Below, piece after piece: positions 1 to 8,606 of a stretch of 32,121 nt of DNA. The stretch comes from Lamprocystis purpurea DSM 4197 (lineage in GTDB: Bacteria > Pseudomonadota > Gammaproteobacteria > Chromatiales > Chromatiaceae). How positions within the stretch are numbered: the stretch's first letter is position 1; every line of letters begins with the position of its first letter. The translations under genes were made by a program, and so were the position numbers. Location of the stretch: NCBI RefSeq assembly GCF_000379525.1, contig NZ_KB902525.1:18622-50742 (forward strand). Direction: 5' to 3'. Below the pieces are notes generated by a model. It had not been told where the DNA came from and did no database searches. It worked only from the letters and a program-made list of their open reading frames with translations.

Positions 1-8
1 CGCGCGGT

Positions 9-31
9 GCCGCCCAAATTTGGAATTGCTG
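9..31 (+). repeat. Copy 1 of a 23-bp dispersed repeat with a CCAAATTTGG core
   Basis: This 23-mer differs at one base from the copy at 5127-5149 and recurs inverted at 4945-4967. The 10-bp core CCAAATTTGG is itself a perfect palindrome and stands out as AT-rich in GC-rich DNA. Together with the inverted copy it brackets the whole kdp operon. It could be the end of a small non-autonomous element or a protein-binding site; no transposase is present. Confidence 0.6.
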
Positions 32-111
32 TGACGGGTTCAGGAGCCGCCGGCGAATTGCCATCAGGGGTCAGACTGTAGCCGGTCGCTGACCCTCGTC
101 AACCACGCCTA

Positions 112-154
112 CACGATCTTTACAGGATTTTGATACGGCCTGCCCACGATCTTT
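112..154 (+). promoter_or_regulatory. Pair of 10-bp direct repeats upstream of kdp, candidate operator
   Basis: CACGATCTTT occurs at 112-121 and again at 145-154, so the two start points are 33 bp apart, close to three helical turns. They lie 64 bp or more upstream of the first gene of the kdp operon, where a response regulator dimer could bind. I cannot assign a convincing -35/-10 pair. The rest of 1-217 holds only the repeat at 9-31. The regulatory role is inferred from position and spacing only. Confidence 0.3.
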
Positions 155-217
155 CGAGCATCTTGAGATCGCTTTTTCTAGCATGACGCAGACCAAGGTC
201 CGTCATCGAGGCACATC

Positions 218-310
218 ATGGATCTCTTCTATCTCGCAGGTATCTTGCTGTTGTTCGGGCTAGCGGTCGGACTCGCCTTCGGCTGCGCCAGGCTGGGAGG
301 TGCCAAATGA
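218..310 (+). CDS. 30-aa membrane micro-protein at the head of the kdp operon
   Basis: The ORF runs from an ATG and encodes 30 residues: MDLFYLAG, a hydrophobic stretch over roughly residues 5-22, then a short CARLGGAK tail. It has the look of a single-pass membrane peptide. Its stop overlaps the start of kdpF as ATGA (307-310), the same 4-bp coupling used between kdpF and kdpA, which argues that it is translated as part of the operon. It is not KdpF, which is the next ORF. The function is unknown; by analogy with KdpF it may stabilise or regulate the pump. Reading it as a real gene rests on the overlap geometry and the composition. Confidence 0.55.
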   Translation: MDLFYLAGILLLFGLAVGLAFGCARLGGAK

Positions 311-399
311 ACTGGTTGCTGTTCGTCAGCGCCGTGGTCGCGGTCGCGCTCCTGGTCTACCTGATCGCGGCCCTGCTCAACCCGGAGGGCTTTCTATGA
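307..399 (+). CDS. kdpF: KdpF, small subunit of the K+-transporting ATPase
   Basis: A 30-aa single-span membrane peptide, beginning [13 protein letters not shown] and ending in LLNPEGFL. The hydrophobic helix followed by an N-P-E-x-F end is typical of KdpF. In the known system KdpF is a lipid-like stabiliser of the KdpABC complex in the inner membrane. The start overlaps the stop of the upstream micro-ORF, and its own stop overlaps the kdpA start (396-399), so translation is probably coupled. Length matches the family. Confidence 0.85.
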   Translation: MNWLLFVSAVVAVALLVYLIAALLNPEGFL

Positions 400-2186
400 C
401 CCACCATGCCTGGCTCATCCTCGGGCTCTATCTCTTGGTCCTGCTGCTCGCGGCCTGGCCGCTCGGCCGCTACATCGCGAACGTGATGGAAGGCCGCCCG
501 CTCCTGGGCCTGGGTTTACGGGGCGGTTTCGAGTCCCCGCTCTACCGCCTGTGCGGGGTGCGCAGGGATACGGAGATGAGCTGGCTGCACTACGCCCTGG
601 CGATCCTGCTGTTCAACCTGATCGGCGCCCTGGCCGTCTATGCCCTGCAACGGCTGCAACTCTGGTTGCCGCTCAATCCCCAGGGGTTGCCCAACGTCAG
701 CCCGGATTCGTCCTTCAACACCGCCATCAGCTTTGCCACCAATACCAACTGGCAAGGCTATGCCGGCGAGACGACGATGAGTTACCTCACGCAAATGCTG
801 GGGCTCGCGGTACAGAACTTCCTGTCCGCCGCCACCGGCATCGTGGTAGTCATCGCCTTGATCCGCGGTTTTGCCGGACATTCGGCCACGACCATCGGCA
901 ACGCCTGGGTCGATCTCACCCGGGTGACGCTCTATGTGCTGCTGCCGATCGCGCTGGTCTTCGCGGTGGTTTTGGTCAGCCAGGGCGTGATCCAGAACTT
1001 CAGCCCCTACCAGGACGTGACAACCCTGGATGTCACACGTTACGACACACCGCGGCTCGACGCCGCCGGCCTGGCGCTGAAGGACGCGCAAGGCGGCGTG
1101 CTCACCGCGCCCACAACCAGCCGGACCCAGACCCTGGCCATGGGCCCGGTCGCCTCGCAGGAGGCGATCAAGATGCTCGGTACCAACGGTGGCGGCTTCT
1201 TCAACGCCAACTCGGCGCACCCCTACGAGAACCCGACCCCGCTCACCAATTTCATGCAGATGCTGTTGATCTTCCTGATCCCGGCGGCGCTGTGCACGAC
1301 CTTTGGCCGCATGGTCGGCGATTCCCGCCAGGGCTGGGCCCTGCTGACCGCGATGACCCTGATGTTCATCGGCATGGCCGTCGCGGCGATGCACTTCGAA
1401 GGGCAAGGTAACCCGTTGCTGGCCAATCTCGGTGTCGACCTGGCCCCCGGCAACCTGGAGGGCAAGGAGACACGCTTCGGCAGCGCCGAGTCGGGTCTGT
1501 TCGCCACCATCACCACCCTGGCTTCCTGCGGTGCCGTGAATTCCATGCACGACTCTTTCATGCCGCTGGGCGGCTTGGTGGCGCTATGGAACATGATGCT
1601 CGGTGAGGTGGTGTTCGGCGGCGTCGGCACCGGGCTTTACGGGATGCTGGTGTTCGCGGTGATGGCGGTCTTCATCGCCGGGCTGATGATTGGCCGCACG
1701 CCGGAATACCTGGGTAAGAAAATCGAAGCCTTCGACATGAAGATGGTCGCCATCGCGATCCTGGTCACACCCATCCTGGTGCTGGCGGGCACCGCCATCG
1801 CGGTGACGACGGCCGCGGGCGTCGCCGGGATCGCCAACCCGGGGCCACACGGCTTTACCGAGATCCTCTACGCCTTCACCTCGGCGGCCAACAACAACGG
1901 CAGCGCGTTTGCCGGCCTGTCGGCGAACACGCCGTTCTACAACGGCATGCTGGGGGCGGCCATGTGGTTCGGTCGCTTCGGTGTCATCGTCGCGGTGCTG
2001 GCCCTGGCCGGCAGCCTGGCCGCCAAGCCGCGCATCGCGGCGAGCGCCGGCACCATGCCGACCCACGATGTCTTGTTCGTCGTGCTGCTGATCGGCACCG
2101 TGGTGCTGGTCGGCGCACTGAACTACGTCCCCGCGCTCGCGCTCGGGCCGGTGGTCGAGCAGTTGATGCTCGGGTCCGTCAACTGA
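396..2186 (+). CDS. kdpA: KdpA, K+-binding and channel-like subunit of the Kdp ATPase
   Basis: A 596-aa polytopic membrane protein that binds and conducts K+ in the high-affinity KdpFABC pump. It is about 40 residues longer than E. coli KdpA. The start at 396 ([10 protein letters not shown]) is preferred because it overlaps the kdpF stop; upstream in-frame codons would read through kdpF. Family signatures include a selectivity-filter type segment [14 protein letters not shown] around residues 265-280, the pore-loop segment [14 protein letters not shown] near residue 115, and [13 protein letters not shown] in the last third. kdpB follows after 29 bp. Confidence 0.96.
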   Translation: MTHHAWLILGLYLLVLLLAAWPLGRYIANVMEGRPLLGLGLRGGFESPLYRLCGVRRDTEMSWLHYALAILLFNLIGALAVYALQRLQLWLPLNPQGLPNVSPDSSFNTAISFATNTNWQGYAGETTMSYLTQMLGLAVQNFLSAATGIVVVIALIRGFAGHSATTIGNAWVDLTRVTLYVLLPIALVFAVVLVSQGVIQNFSPYQDVTTLDVTRYDTPRLDAAGLALKDAQGGVLTAPTTSRTQTLAMGPVASQEAIKMLGTNGGGFFNANSAHPYENPTPLTNFMQMLLIFLIPAALCTTFGRMVGDSRQGWALLTAMTLMFIGMAVAAMHFEGQGNPLLANLGVDLAPGNLEGKETRFGSAESGLFATITTLASCGAVNSMHDSFMPLGGLVALWNMMLGEVVFGGVGTGLYGMLVFAVMAVFIAGLMIGRTPEYLGKKIEAFDMKMVAIAILVTPILVLAGTAIAVTTAAGVAGIANPGPHGFTEILYAFTSAANNNGSAFAGLSANTPFYNGMLGAAMWFGRFGVIVAVLALAGSLAAKPRIAASAGTMPTHDVLFVVLLIGTVVLVGALNYVPALALGPVVEQLMLGSVN

Positions 2187-2215
2187 GCCGCCAATCGCGC
2201 AATCGGGAGAACACC

Positions 2216-4282
2216 ATGTCACACAAGCAACTTGCCATGTTCGACCCGGCGCTCGTGACGCCGGCGATCCTCGACGCGTTCCGAAAACTCAATCCGGCGG
2301 TGCAGTGGCGCAACCCGGTGATGTTCGTGGTCTATGTCGGCAGCATCCTGACGACGGCGCTGTGGGTCCAGGCCCTGCTCGGCCAGAGCGAGACCGCGCC
2401 GGGGTTCATCCTCGCCGTCGCGTTCTGGCTGTGGTTCACGGTGCTGTTTGCCAACTTCGCGGAGGCGCTTGCCGAGGGCCGCAGCAAGGCGCAGGCGGCC
2501 GCGCTGCGCGGGCTCAAGCGGGAGACCGCCGCCAAGCGGCTCAAGGCGCCCAAGGTCGATGCGAACTGGGATCAGGTCGCCGCCGCCGACCTGCGCAAGG
2601 GTGACCTGTTTCTGGTGGAGGCCGGCGACACCATCCCGGCCGATGGCGAGGTCATCGAAGGCGTGGCCTCGGTGGATGAGTCCGCCATCACCGGTGAATC
2701 GGCGCCGGTCATCCGCGAGGCCGGCGGCGATTTCTCGGCGGTGACCGGCGGAACCCGGGTGCTGTCGGACTGGCTGGTGGTGCGCGTGACGGTCAACCCG
2801 GGCGAGACCTTCGTCGACCGGATGATCGCGATGGTGGAGGGCGCGAAACGCCGCAAGACTCCGAACGAGATCGCGCTGACCATCCTGCTGGTCGCGCTGA
2901 CCATCGTCTTCCTCGTGGTCACCGTCACCCTGTTGCCCTTTTCGCTGTTCAGCGTCGCGGTGGCCGGCGCCGGCACGCCGGTCAGCCTCACGGTGCTGAT
3001 TGCGCTCCTGGTCTGCCTGATCCCGACCACCATCGCCGGCCTGCTCTCCGCCATCGGCGTCGCGGGCATGAGCCGCATGATGCAGGCCAATGTCATTGCC
3101 ACCTCGGGCCGCGCGGTCGAGGCCGCCGGCGACGTGGACGTGCTGCTGCTGGATAAAACTGGGACCATTACGCTCGGTAACCGCCAGGCCTCGGCCTTTC
3201 TGCCGGTCGCCGGCGTCCAGGAGGCCGACCTGGCAAGCGCCGCGCAGCTCGCCTCACTCGCCGACGAGACCCCGGAGGGCCGTAGCATCATGGTGCTGGC
3301 CAAGCAACGATTCGGTCTGCGTGAGCGCGATATCCACGCACTGGATGCACAGTTTGTACATTTCTCGGCCCAGACCCGGATGAGCGGGGTCGATGTGCAC
3401 GGCACGCAGATCCGCAAAGGCGCCGCGGACGCCATCCGCACCCATATCGAAGGACTCGGCGGCCGGTTTCCGTCCGCGTTGCTCAGTACGGTCGAAGAGG
3501 TCGCACGCCGCGGCAGTACGCCGCTGGTGGTGGCCGAGGGCGACCGGGTGCTGGGTGTTGTCGAGCTCAAGGACATCGTCAAGGGCGGTATCAAGGAGCG
3601 CTTCGCCGAACTGCGCCGCATGGGCATCCGCACCATCATGATCACCGGCGACAACCGCCTGACCGCCGCCGCCATCGCCGCCGAGGCCGGTGTCGACGAC
3701 TTCCTCGCCGAGGCCACGCCGGAGGCCAAGCTCGCCCTGATCCGTCAGCACCAGGCTGAAGGCCGGCTCGTGGCCATGACGGGCGACGGTACCAACGATG
3801 CCCCGGCCCTGGCCCAGGCGGACGTGGCGGTGGCCATGAACACCGGCACCCAGGCCGCCAAGGAGGCCGGCAATATGGTCGATCTCGACTCCAATCCGAC
3901 CAAGTTGATCGAGGTGGTCGAGACCGGCAAGCAGATGCTGATGACGCGCGGGTCGCTGACCACCTTCTCGATTGCCAACGACATCGCCAAATACTTCGCC
4001 ATCGTCCCGGCGGCCTTCGTCACCACCTATCCGCAGCTTGCCACGCTCAACGTCATGGGGCTGACCAGCCCGGCCTCCGCCATCCTCTCGGCGGTCATCT
4101 TTAACGCCTTGATCATCATGTTTCTCATCCCGCTGGCGCTCAAGGGCGTCACCTACCGCGCCGTCGGCGCCGCGGCCCTGCTGCGGCGGAACCTGGCGAT
4201 CTATGGGCTCGGCGGAGTCGTCGTGCCGTTCATCGGCATCAAGCTGATCGATCTCACCCTTGGCGCCATCGGCCTCACCTAA
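2216..4282 (+). CDS. kdpB: KdpB, P-type ATPase catalytic subunit
   Basis: A 688-aa P-type ATPase that hydrolyses ATP to drive K+ uptake through KdpA. It carries the actuator motif TGES (in [10 protein letters not shown]), the phosphorylation motif DKTGT with the aspartate near residue 313, the nucleotide-binding and hinge segments [12 protein letters not shown] and [10 protein letters not shown], and the expected membrane helices at both ends. The length is close to the family norm of about 680. The ATG at 2216 is preceded by GGGAGA, a usable ribosome-binding site, and gives the family N-terminus. kdpC starts 16 bp after the stop. Confidence 0.97.
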   Translation: MSHKQLAMFDPALVTPAILDAFRKLNPAVQWRNPVMFVVYVGSILTTALWVQALLGQSETAPGFILAVAFWLWFTVLFANFAEALAEGRSKAQAAALRGLKRETAAKRLKAPKVDANWDQVAAADLRKGDLFLVEAGDTIPADGEVIEGVASVDESAITGESAPVIREAGGDFSAVTGGTRVLSDWLVVRVTVNPGETFVDRMIAMVEGAKRRKTPNEIALTILLVALTIVFLVVTVTLLPFSLFSVAVAGAGTPVSLTVLIALLVCLIPTTIAGLLSAIGVAGMSRMMQANVIATSGRAVEAAGDVDVLLLDKTGTITLGNRQASAFLPVAGVQEADLASAAQLASLADETPEGRSIMVLAKQRFGLRERDIHALDAQFVHFSAQTRMSGVDVHGTQIRKGAADAIRTHIEGLGGRFPSALLSTVEEVARRGSTPLVVAEGDRVLGVVELKDIVKGGIKERFAELRRMGIRTIMITGDNRLTAAAIAAEAGVDDFLAEATPEAKLALIRQHQAEGRLVAMTGDGTNDAPALAQADVAVAMNTGTQAAKEAGNMVDLDSNPTKLIEVVETGKQMLMTRGSLTTFSIANDIAKYFAIVPAAFVTTYPQLATLNVMGLTSPASAILSAVIFNALIIMFLIPLALKGVTYRAVGAAALLRRNLAIYGLGGVVVPFIGIKLIDLTLGAIGLT

Positions 4283-4298
4283 GCTCAGGAGCATCCAC

Positions 4299-4877
4299 AT
4301 GACAACGCTGGTGCGTCCCGCCTTTTCAATCTTCCTGCTATTGACGCTCGTCACCGGCATCGGCTATCCCCTGGCGGTCACCGGCATCGCCAAGCTGGTC
4401 TTTCCGGAGGCCGCGGAGGGTAGTCTGATACGCGTCGACGGCACACCGGTGGGCTCCGCCCTCATCGGCCAGAGCTTCACCGCCCCGGACTATTTCTGGG
4501 GCCGTCCGTCCGCCACCGCACCGCGACCCTACAACGCCGCGGCGTCCGGCGGCTCCAATCAGGGGCCGCTCAATCCGGCCCTGATGGATGCCGTCAGGGG
4601 ACACATCGCGACCCTGAAGGCAGCCGATCCGGGCAACAGCCTGCCGATCCCGGTCGACCTGGTCACCGCCTCCGGCAGTGGTCTGGACCCGCACATCAGC
4701 CCCGCCGCCGCGCACTATCAAGTGGCACGGGTGGCGCGGGCCCGGCAGCTCAGTCCCGCGGCCCTCAGCGCCCTGGTCGCGGAATTCACTGAAGGCCGGC
4801 AATGGGGCGTGTTCGGCGAGCCGCGGGTGAATGTCCTGAAGCTCAATCTCGCCCTCGCTTCCCGACACCCTGATTGA
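4299..4877 (+). CDS. kdpC: KdpC, accessory subunit of the Kdp ATPase
   Basis: A 192-aa protein with one N-terminal membrane span (about residues 7-27, [19 protein letters not shown]) and a periplasmic domain containing the typical [15 protein letters not shown] and [14 protein letters not shown] segments. KdpC binds KdpA and raises the affinity of the complex for ATP/K+. The start is supported by CAGGAG eight or nine bases upstream. This is the last kdp gene: no kdpD or kdpE follows, and the next 500 bp hold repeats and no recognisable gene. Confidence 0.96.
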   Translation: MTTLVRPAFSIFLLLTLVTGIGYPLAVTGIAKLVFPEAAEGSLIRVDGTPVGSALIGQSFTAPDYFWGRPSATAPRPYNAAASGGSNQGPLNPALMDAVRGHIATLKAADPGNSLPIPVDLVTASGSGLDPHISPAAAHYQVARVARARQLSPAALSALVAEFTEGRQWGVFGEPRVNVLKLNLALASRHPD

Positions 4878-4944
4878 TGTGGCGAGACAGCGCGGCCGAC
4901 GCGCGATCGGGGGGCTGAGTCGAGGCGACCGCACCCCAGGCGTT

Positions 4945-5149
4945 CAGCAGTTCCAAATTTGGGTGGCCACCACCGGCAACGTGCCGGCGGCGAGGCTGAT
5001 GGTGGATGCGCTGCGCTTATCCACCCTACAACACCGGATCTGCTGTGGGTGGATAAGGCGCGCCACTCAGCGTCAGGGACCCGATACGGCGGTCGGGCGC
5101 GCCGCATCCACCAGGGGTCGCGCGATGCCGCCCAAATTTGGAACTGCTG
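4945..5149. repeat. Compound palindromic repeat element downstream of kdpC
   Basis: The outer arms are 4945-4967 and 5127-5149, inverted copies of the 23-bp repeat with 22 of 23 positions matching. Inside are nested inverted GGTGGAT/ATCCACC segments (5001-5007 with 5019-5025; 5048-5054 with 5106-5112). The inner unit (5000-5029) is the same family as the repeat at 8217-8243. The whole looks like a roughly 205-bp non-autonomous MITE- or BIME-like element. No transposase is encoded. Confidence 0.65.
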
Positions 5150-5399
5150 CCAGACGTCACCGCGCTGCGAAAGCCAGAGAATTTACCCTACAATAGAGGT
5201 AACACCCGCCACGGAACCAACAGTGGATGCCAGTTGACTGCCGATCGAAGCATACGCGGGTCGGGCGCGCACCGGCAGATCCTCCCGAGCGCGGCGGCGG
5301 GCGCGACTGCCGACATGTCACGCGTCGTGGATCATTGACGCTTTGGCGTGACGCGGCCACGCCCGGAATCGACGACCCATCAAGGATCGGAGCGCCGTC
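5150..5399. other. Non-coding leader of the diguanylate cyclase gene
   Basis: I see no credible gene in this stretch. A TACAAT hexamer near 5190 could be a -10 element for the downstream gene, but no convincing -35 accompanies it, and it would imply a 5' leader of about 200 bases. Confidence 0.3.
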
Positions 5400-7415
5400 A
5401 TGACCCTGCATACTCGCGCCCGTATCGTCGCACTCGTGTCGGCGCTCGTCCTCCTGATGCTTCTCGGGCTCTTTATGGTGACTTACGAAGCAAGGACACG
5501 CGTCGAACGCGACCTGGCCCTGACGGGGTCGCTGAGGGCTCAGATCACCCAACTCCGGACCGCGGTTTTCGACCACCTGCTGCACCCGGCGGGCGATCGG
5601 CGCGCCCCGGTGGCGACAGCGTTCACGGCCATCGACCTGTTACTCGAACGGGAGGCTGGGACCATCGCGGTCCTGGCCGAGAACAACGCGCAGGTGGCCC
5701 GGGACTGGAACGATTTACGTCAATCGGTGAACCATCTGCACCGACACTTTCCCGCGCATGAGTCAGGCGTTGCGGACGGGGGCGTCGTGATCGCGGACCG
5801 GATCCTGGCGGACAGCGATGCGCTGGCCCGGAGCATGAACCAGGTGTTGCATCATGCAGTGGAGCAGCTGATCGCGGTCACCGCGCGGGAAAAGCTCGCG
5901 CTTGGCGTCCTGTTGGTCGCCATGGTCGGGCTGGGTCTGGGATTCTATCTGACGTTCCAGCGGGCGATCCTGGGTCCCGTAGAGCAGATCCGCACTGCCG
6001 CGATTCGGATCGCTGACGGCGACCTCGAGACACGCATCAAGAGCCGGCGCCGGGACGAACTCGGCGAGTTGGCGCAGGCCTTCGACCGGATGCTGGATCA
6101 GCTCCAGGACACCATGGTGTCGCGCGATCGGCTCGAGGCCGAGCGGACCGAGCGGACCCTGGCGGAGCAGGCCCTGCGGGGCAACGAGGAGCGGCTCCAG
6201 TTGGCGATGGAGGTCAGCCGGTCGTTCGCCTTCGAGTGGGCGACTGCCGGTGACCTGGTGCGGCGCAGCGCCAATTCCGGCGACATCCTCGGTTTGTCGC
6301 CCGCCCAGGCGGACCAGGAGGCCGGCCAGGACCATTTCGACCGCATCGTACCGGCTGATCGGGAGCGTTTCACCGCGACGCTGGCGTCGCTGACACCGGG
6401 GATGGATCGCTACCGGATCGAATACCACTATACCCGCGGCGACGGCGCCCTGGTCATTCTGGAGGAATCGGGGCGCGGTTTCTTCGACGCGACAGGCCGC
6501 TTGCACCGCCTGGTCGGAGCGGCCACGGACATCACCGAACGGCGGCTGGCGGCGGCGGCGGCGCGCGCCGCGCAGGCGCGCTACCAGGGCCTGGTGAACG
6601 CGAACGTGATCGGTGTCGCGCTGGGCACGGCATCCGGCGAGATCCTGGAAGCCAACGATTACTATCTCGACTTGGTGGGCTATACGCACCTGGATCTGGC
6701 GGAGGGGACCGTCAGTTGGCGCGACGTGACTCCGCCGGAATGGCTGCCGGCCGATGAGCAGGCCCTTGCCGAGTTGCATGCGCGGGGCACCTGCACGCCC
6801 TACGAAAAAGAGTACCTGCGCCGGGACGGTTCGCGCACCCAGGTCCTGATCGTCGATGCCCTGCTGCCCGGCAACCAGGGGCACATCCTCTGCCTGGCCC
6901 TGGACGTCGCCGAGCGCAAGCGCATGGAACAGGAATTGCGCAATCTCGCCGTCACCGACCCGCTCACCGGCGCCATGAACCGCCGCTACCTGATGCAGAT
7001 GCTGGAGAGCGAGACACGGCGTGCCCAACGCTACAGTCGACCACTCGCATTGATCATGTTCGACGTCGATCACTTCAAAGCGATCAACGACACCCATGGG
7101 CATGACCGCGGCGATGCGGTGCTGGTCGCGGTCGTGGAGCAGGTGCAGCAGCGCTTGCGCCGCAGCGACACCCTCGCCCGCTGGGGCGGAGAGGAGTTCA
7201 TGATCCTGCTTCCCGAAACCCAGTTTCCCCAGGCGATGGCCCTCGCGGAGACCCTCCGCAGAGGGCTGCACGCCGTCCAGGGTGACGGTGCGGTGACCGC
7301 CAGCTTCGGTGTCACCGCCTACAGTCCCACGGAGACCCTGGACCAGTGGCTCAAGCGGGTCGACGATCTGGTTTTTCAAGCCAAGCACGCGGGACGGAAT
7401 CGGGTCGCCGCCTGA
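5400..7415 (+). CDS. Membrane-anchored HAMP-PAS-PAS diguanylate cyclase
   Basis: This 671-aa protein probably makes cyclic di-GMP from GTP in response to a signal sensed outside or at the inner membrane. Order of parts: membrane helix at about 9-29, extracytoplasmic helical region to about 160, second membrane helix about 165-187, HAMP about 188-240 (ending GELAQAFDRMLDQL), a coiled linker, PAS/PAC about 260-385 (ending LVGAATDITERR), a second PAS to about 510, and GGDEF from about 515 to the end. The active-site motif is GGEEF at 596-600. RRSD at 587-590 sits exactly five residues ahead, the position of the allosteric RxxD inhibitory site, so product feedback is expected. No EAL or HD-GYP domain is present. 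It appears monocistronic. Confidence 0.93.
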   Translation: MTLHTRARIVALVSALVLLMLLGLFMVTYEARTRVERDLALTGSLRAQITQLRTAVFDHLLHPAGDRRAPVATAFTAIDLLLEREAGTIAVLAENNAQVARDWNDLRQSVNHLHRHFPAHESGVADGGVVIADRILADSDALARSMNQVLHHAVEQLIAVTAREKLALGVLLVAMVGLGLGFYLTFQRAILGPVEQIRTAAIRIADGDLETRIKSRRRDELGELAQAFDRMLDQLQDTMVSRDRLEAERTERTLAEQALRGNEERLQLAMEVSRSFAFEWATAGDLVRRSANSGDILGLSPAQADQEAGQDHFDRIVPADRERFTATLASLTPGMDRYRIEYHYTRGDGALVILEESGRGFFDATGRLHRLVGAATDITERRLAAAAARAAQARYQGLVNANVIGVALGTASGEILEANDYYLDLVGYTHLDLAEGTVSWRDVTPPEWLPADEQALAELHARGTCTPYEKEYLRRDGSRTQVLIVDALLPGNQGHILCLALDVAERKRMEQELRNLAVTDPLTGAMNRRYLMQMLESETRRAQRYSRPLALIMFDVDHFKAINDTHGHDRGDAVLVAVVEQVQQRLRRSDTLARWGGEEFMILLPETQFPQAMALAETLRRGLHAVQGDGAVTASFGVTAYSPTETLDQWLKRVDDLVFQAKHAGRNRVAA

Positions 7416-7422
7416 TCGGGGC

Positions 7423-7442
7423 GGGAAATAGGGGACGTACCC
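7423..7442 (+). repeat. GGGAAATAGRGGACGTACCC repeat, copy 1
   Basis: A 20-bp word matching 11323-11342 with one mismatch, in the same orientation, offset by 3,900 bp. Similar GGGGACGTACCC-type words are often seen near REP-associated transposase debris in gammaproteobacteria (recalled, not checked here). It marks the left border of the accessory patch. Confidence 0.5.
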
Positions 7443-7587
7443 CAATAGGCCCCTGCTTTTCGATGCAGCAACACAAGAAACCGCGGTCTGTTCTTTGCGC
7501 ACGCTGGTGATGATGCCAGGATCAACGGGTTGACAGTGTCGCCCACCGGGGGCTAGCGTTCCTTGGCAACCACACGAGGAGCCCATC

Positions 7588-8160
7588 ATGAGCGCGCGTC
7601 CACAACCGCGGCCGACCTTGTACGAACAACTTGAGGCCCTGCCCGAAGGGCTGACCGGGGAAATTCTCAACGGCCAACTCTACGCCCAGCCGCGCCCGAG
7701 CGGTCCGCATGGTTTCACTGCCTCGTCACTCGGATATGACCTGATCGGCCCCTTCCAGCGGGGCCGGGGCGGTCCTGGGGGCTGGTGGATCATCGACGCG
7801 CCTGAACTTCATTTCATCCACAACGCGGAAGTCGACGTCCCCGACCTGGCGGGTTGGCGCTGTAGCCGATTGCCGCTGATTCCCACGGATCATCGCTTTA
7901 CCGTCGTGCCGGATTGGGTCTGTGAGGTCCTGTCGCCCTCCACCGAGAGCAAGGATCGCGAGGTCAAGATGCCCATCTACGCCCAGTTCCGGGTCGCCTA
8001 CGCCTGGCTGATCGATCCGCGTGCGCACACCCTGGAAGCCTACGCCCTGGATGGCGGAGTCTGGCGCGAAATCGGGCGTTTCGCCGGCGGTGCACGGGTG
8101 TCGGTTCCACCCTTCGAGGCGGCAACGATCAGTCTCGATGACCTGTGGGCACCGACTTAG
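7588..8160 (+). CDS. Uma2 (DUF820) family PD-(D/E)XK nuclease-like protein
   Basis: A 190-aa protein of the Uma2 family, whose members have a restriction-endonuclease-like fold and unclear cellular roles, and are strongly expanded in cyanobacteria and some proteobacteria. The recognisable core is a DVPDLAGW acidic strand near residue 90, then PDWVCEVLSPSTESKDREVKM and YAWLIDP near residues 110-150, which carry the family's conserved acidic and lysine positions. The N-terminus LYEQLEALPEGLTGEILNGQ is also typical. It is a single gene with its own ribosome-binding site (GAGGAGC). Its 3' end overlaps the 3' end of the oppositely oriented DUF433 gene by 32 bp. Exact function is not predictable. 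Confidence 0.85.
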   Translation: MSARPQPRPTLYEQLEALPEGLTGEILNGQLYAQPRPSGPHGFTASSLGYDLIGPFQRGRGGPGGWWIIDAPELHFIHNAEVDVPDLAGWRCSRLPLIPTDHRFTVVPDWVCEVLSPSTESKDREVKMPIYAQFRVAYAWLIDPRAHTLEAYALDGGVWREIGRFAGGARVSVPPFEAATISLDDLWAPT

Positions 8161-8467
8161 CGGCGCACTGGGGGAGAAGAGTCCGCTTGGTTGGGGTTCG
8201 TTCCTCGCCCCTACGGGCTGGATGCGTTGCGCTGATCCACCCGACGAAACCGCCGTTGCCGTAGGATGGGCAGAAGTCTGCGGCGAACGCAAGCGCCGCG
8301 CGGATGTCTTCCGGCTCCAACACCGGAAAATCCTCAAGGACCTCGGCCTCGCTCATCCCTGATGCCAGGTAGCCCAGGATATCGTAGACGGTAATGCGTA
8401 GGCCGCGGATGCACGGTTTGCCGGCGCGCTTGTCCGGCTCGATCGTGATGCGATCCCGGTAATCCAT
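8129..8467 (-). CDS. DUF433 antitoxin-like protein with a repeat-derived C-terminal tail
   Basis: Residues 1-67 (MDYRDRITIEPDKRAGKPC to EDIRAALAFAAD) are a clear DUF433 domain, a winged-helix-like antitoxin usually paired with a DUF5615 PIN-like toxin. The start at 8467 (ATG, with GGAG upstream) is preferred over a longer in-frame extension because the domain begins exactly there. From about residue 68 the sequence (FCPSYGNGGFVGWISATHPA) is the translation of the dispersed repeat at 8217-8282, so the native end has been replaced and the protein stretched to 112 aa from a usual size near 75. No DUF5615 toxin gene follows; the next gene is the Uma2 gene on the other strand. It may be non-functional or act alone. 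Confidence 0.75.
   Translation of the reverse strand: MDYRDRITIEPDKRAGKPCIRGLRITVYDILGYLASGMSEAEVLEDFPVLEPEDIRAALAFAADFCPSYGNGGFVGWISATHPARRGEERTPTKRTLLPQCAAKSVPTGHRD
8217..8282. repeat. Dispersed hairpin repeat lying inside the DUF433 reading frame
   Basis: The left part (8217-8243) is the same unit as 5000-5029, a GGTGGAT...ATCCACC hairpin with a GCGTTGCGC-like centre. The right part contains GTTGCCGTAGGATGGGCAGA, which recurs at 11904-11923. Both flanks are thus members of repeat families found elsewhere in the window. Confidence 0.6.
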
Positions 8468-8606
8468 GATGCGACTCCACAGCGCGGTGCAAATAGAGAG
8501 AAGAGAAGCGCGTCGTCTACCTGCGCCCGACATGATGTGACGATGCGGGAGCCTGTTTACCGCACGGCCCCGGCTGGTTACTGATCACGCAATAACAGGA
8601 GCTTCG

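Noticed and set aside
300-395. Upstream extension of kdpA by 32 codons
   Set aside because: It would overlap nearly all of kdpF in another frame, and the family N-terminus begins at 396.
4878-5399. Search for kdpD/kdpE or another gene after kdpC
   Set aside because: Only repeat DNA and short open frames without protein-like features are present.
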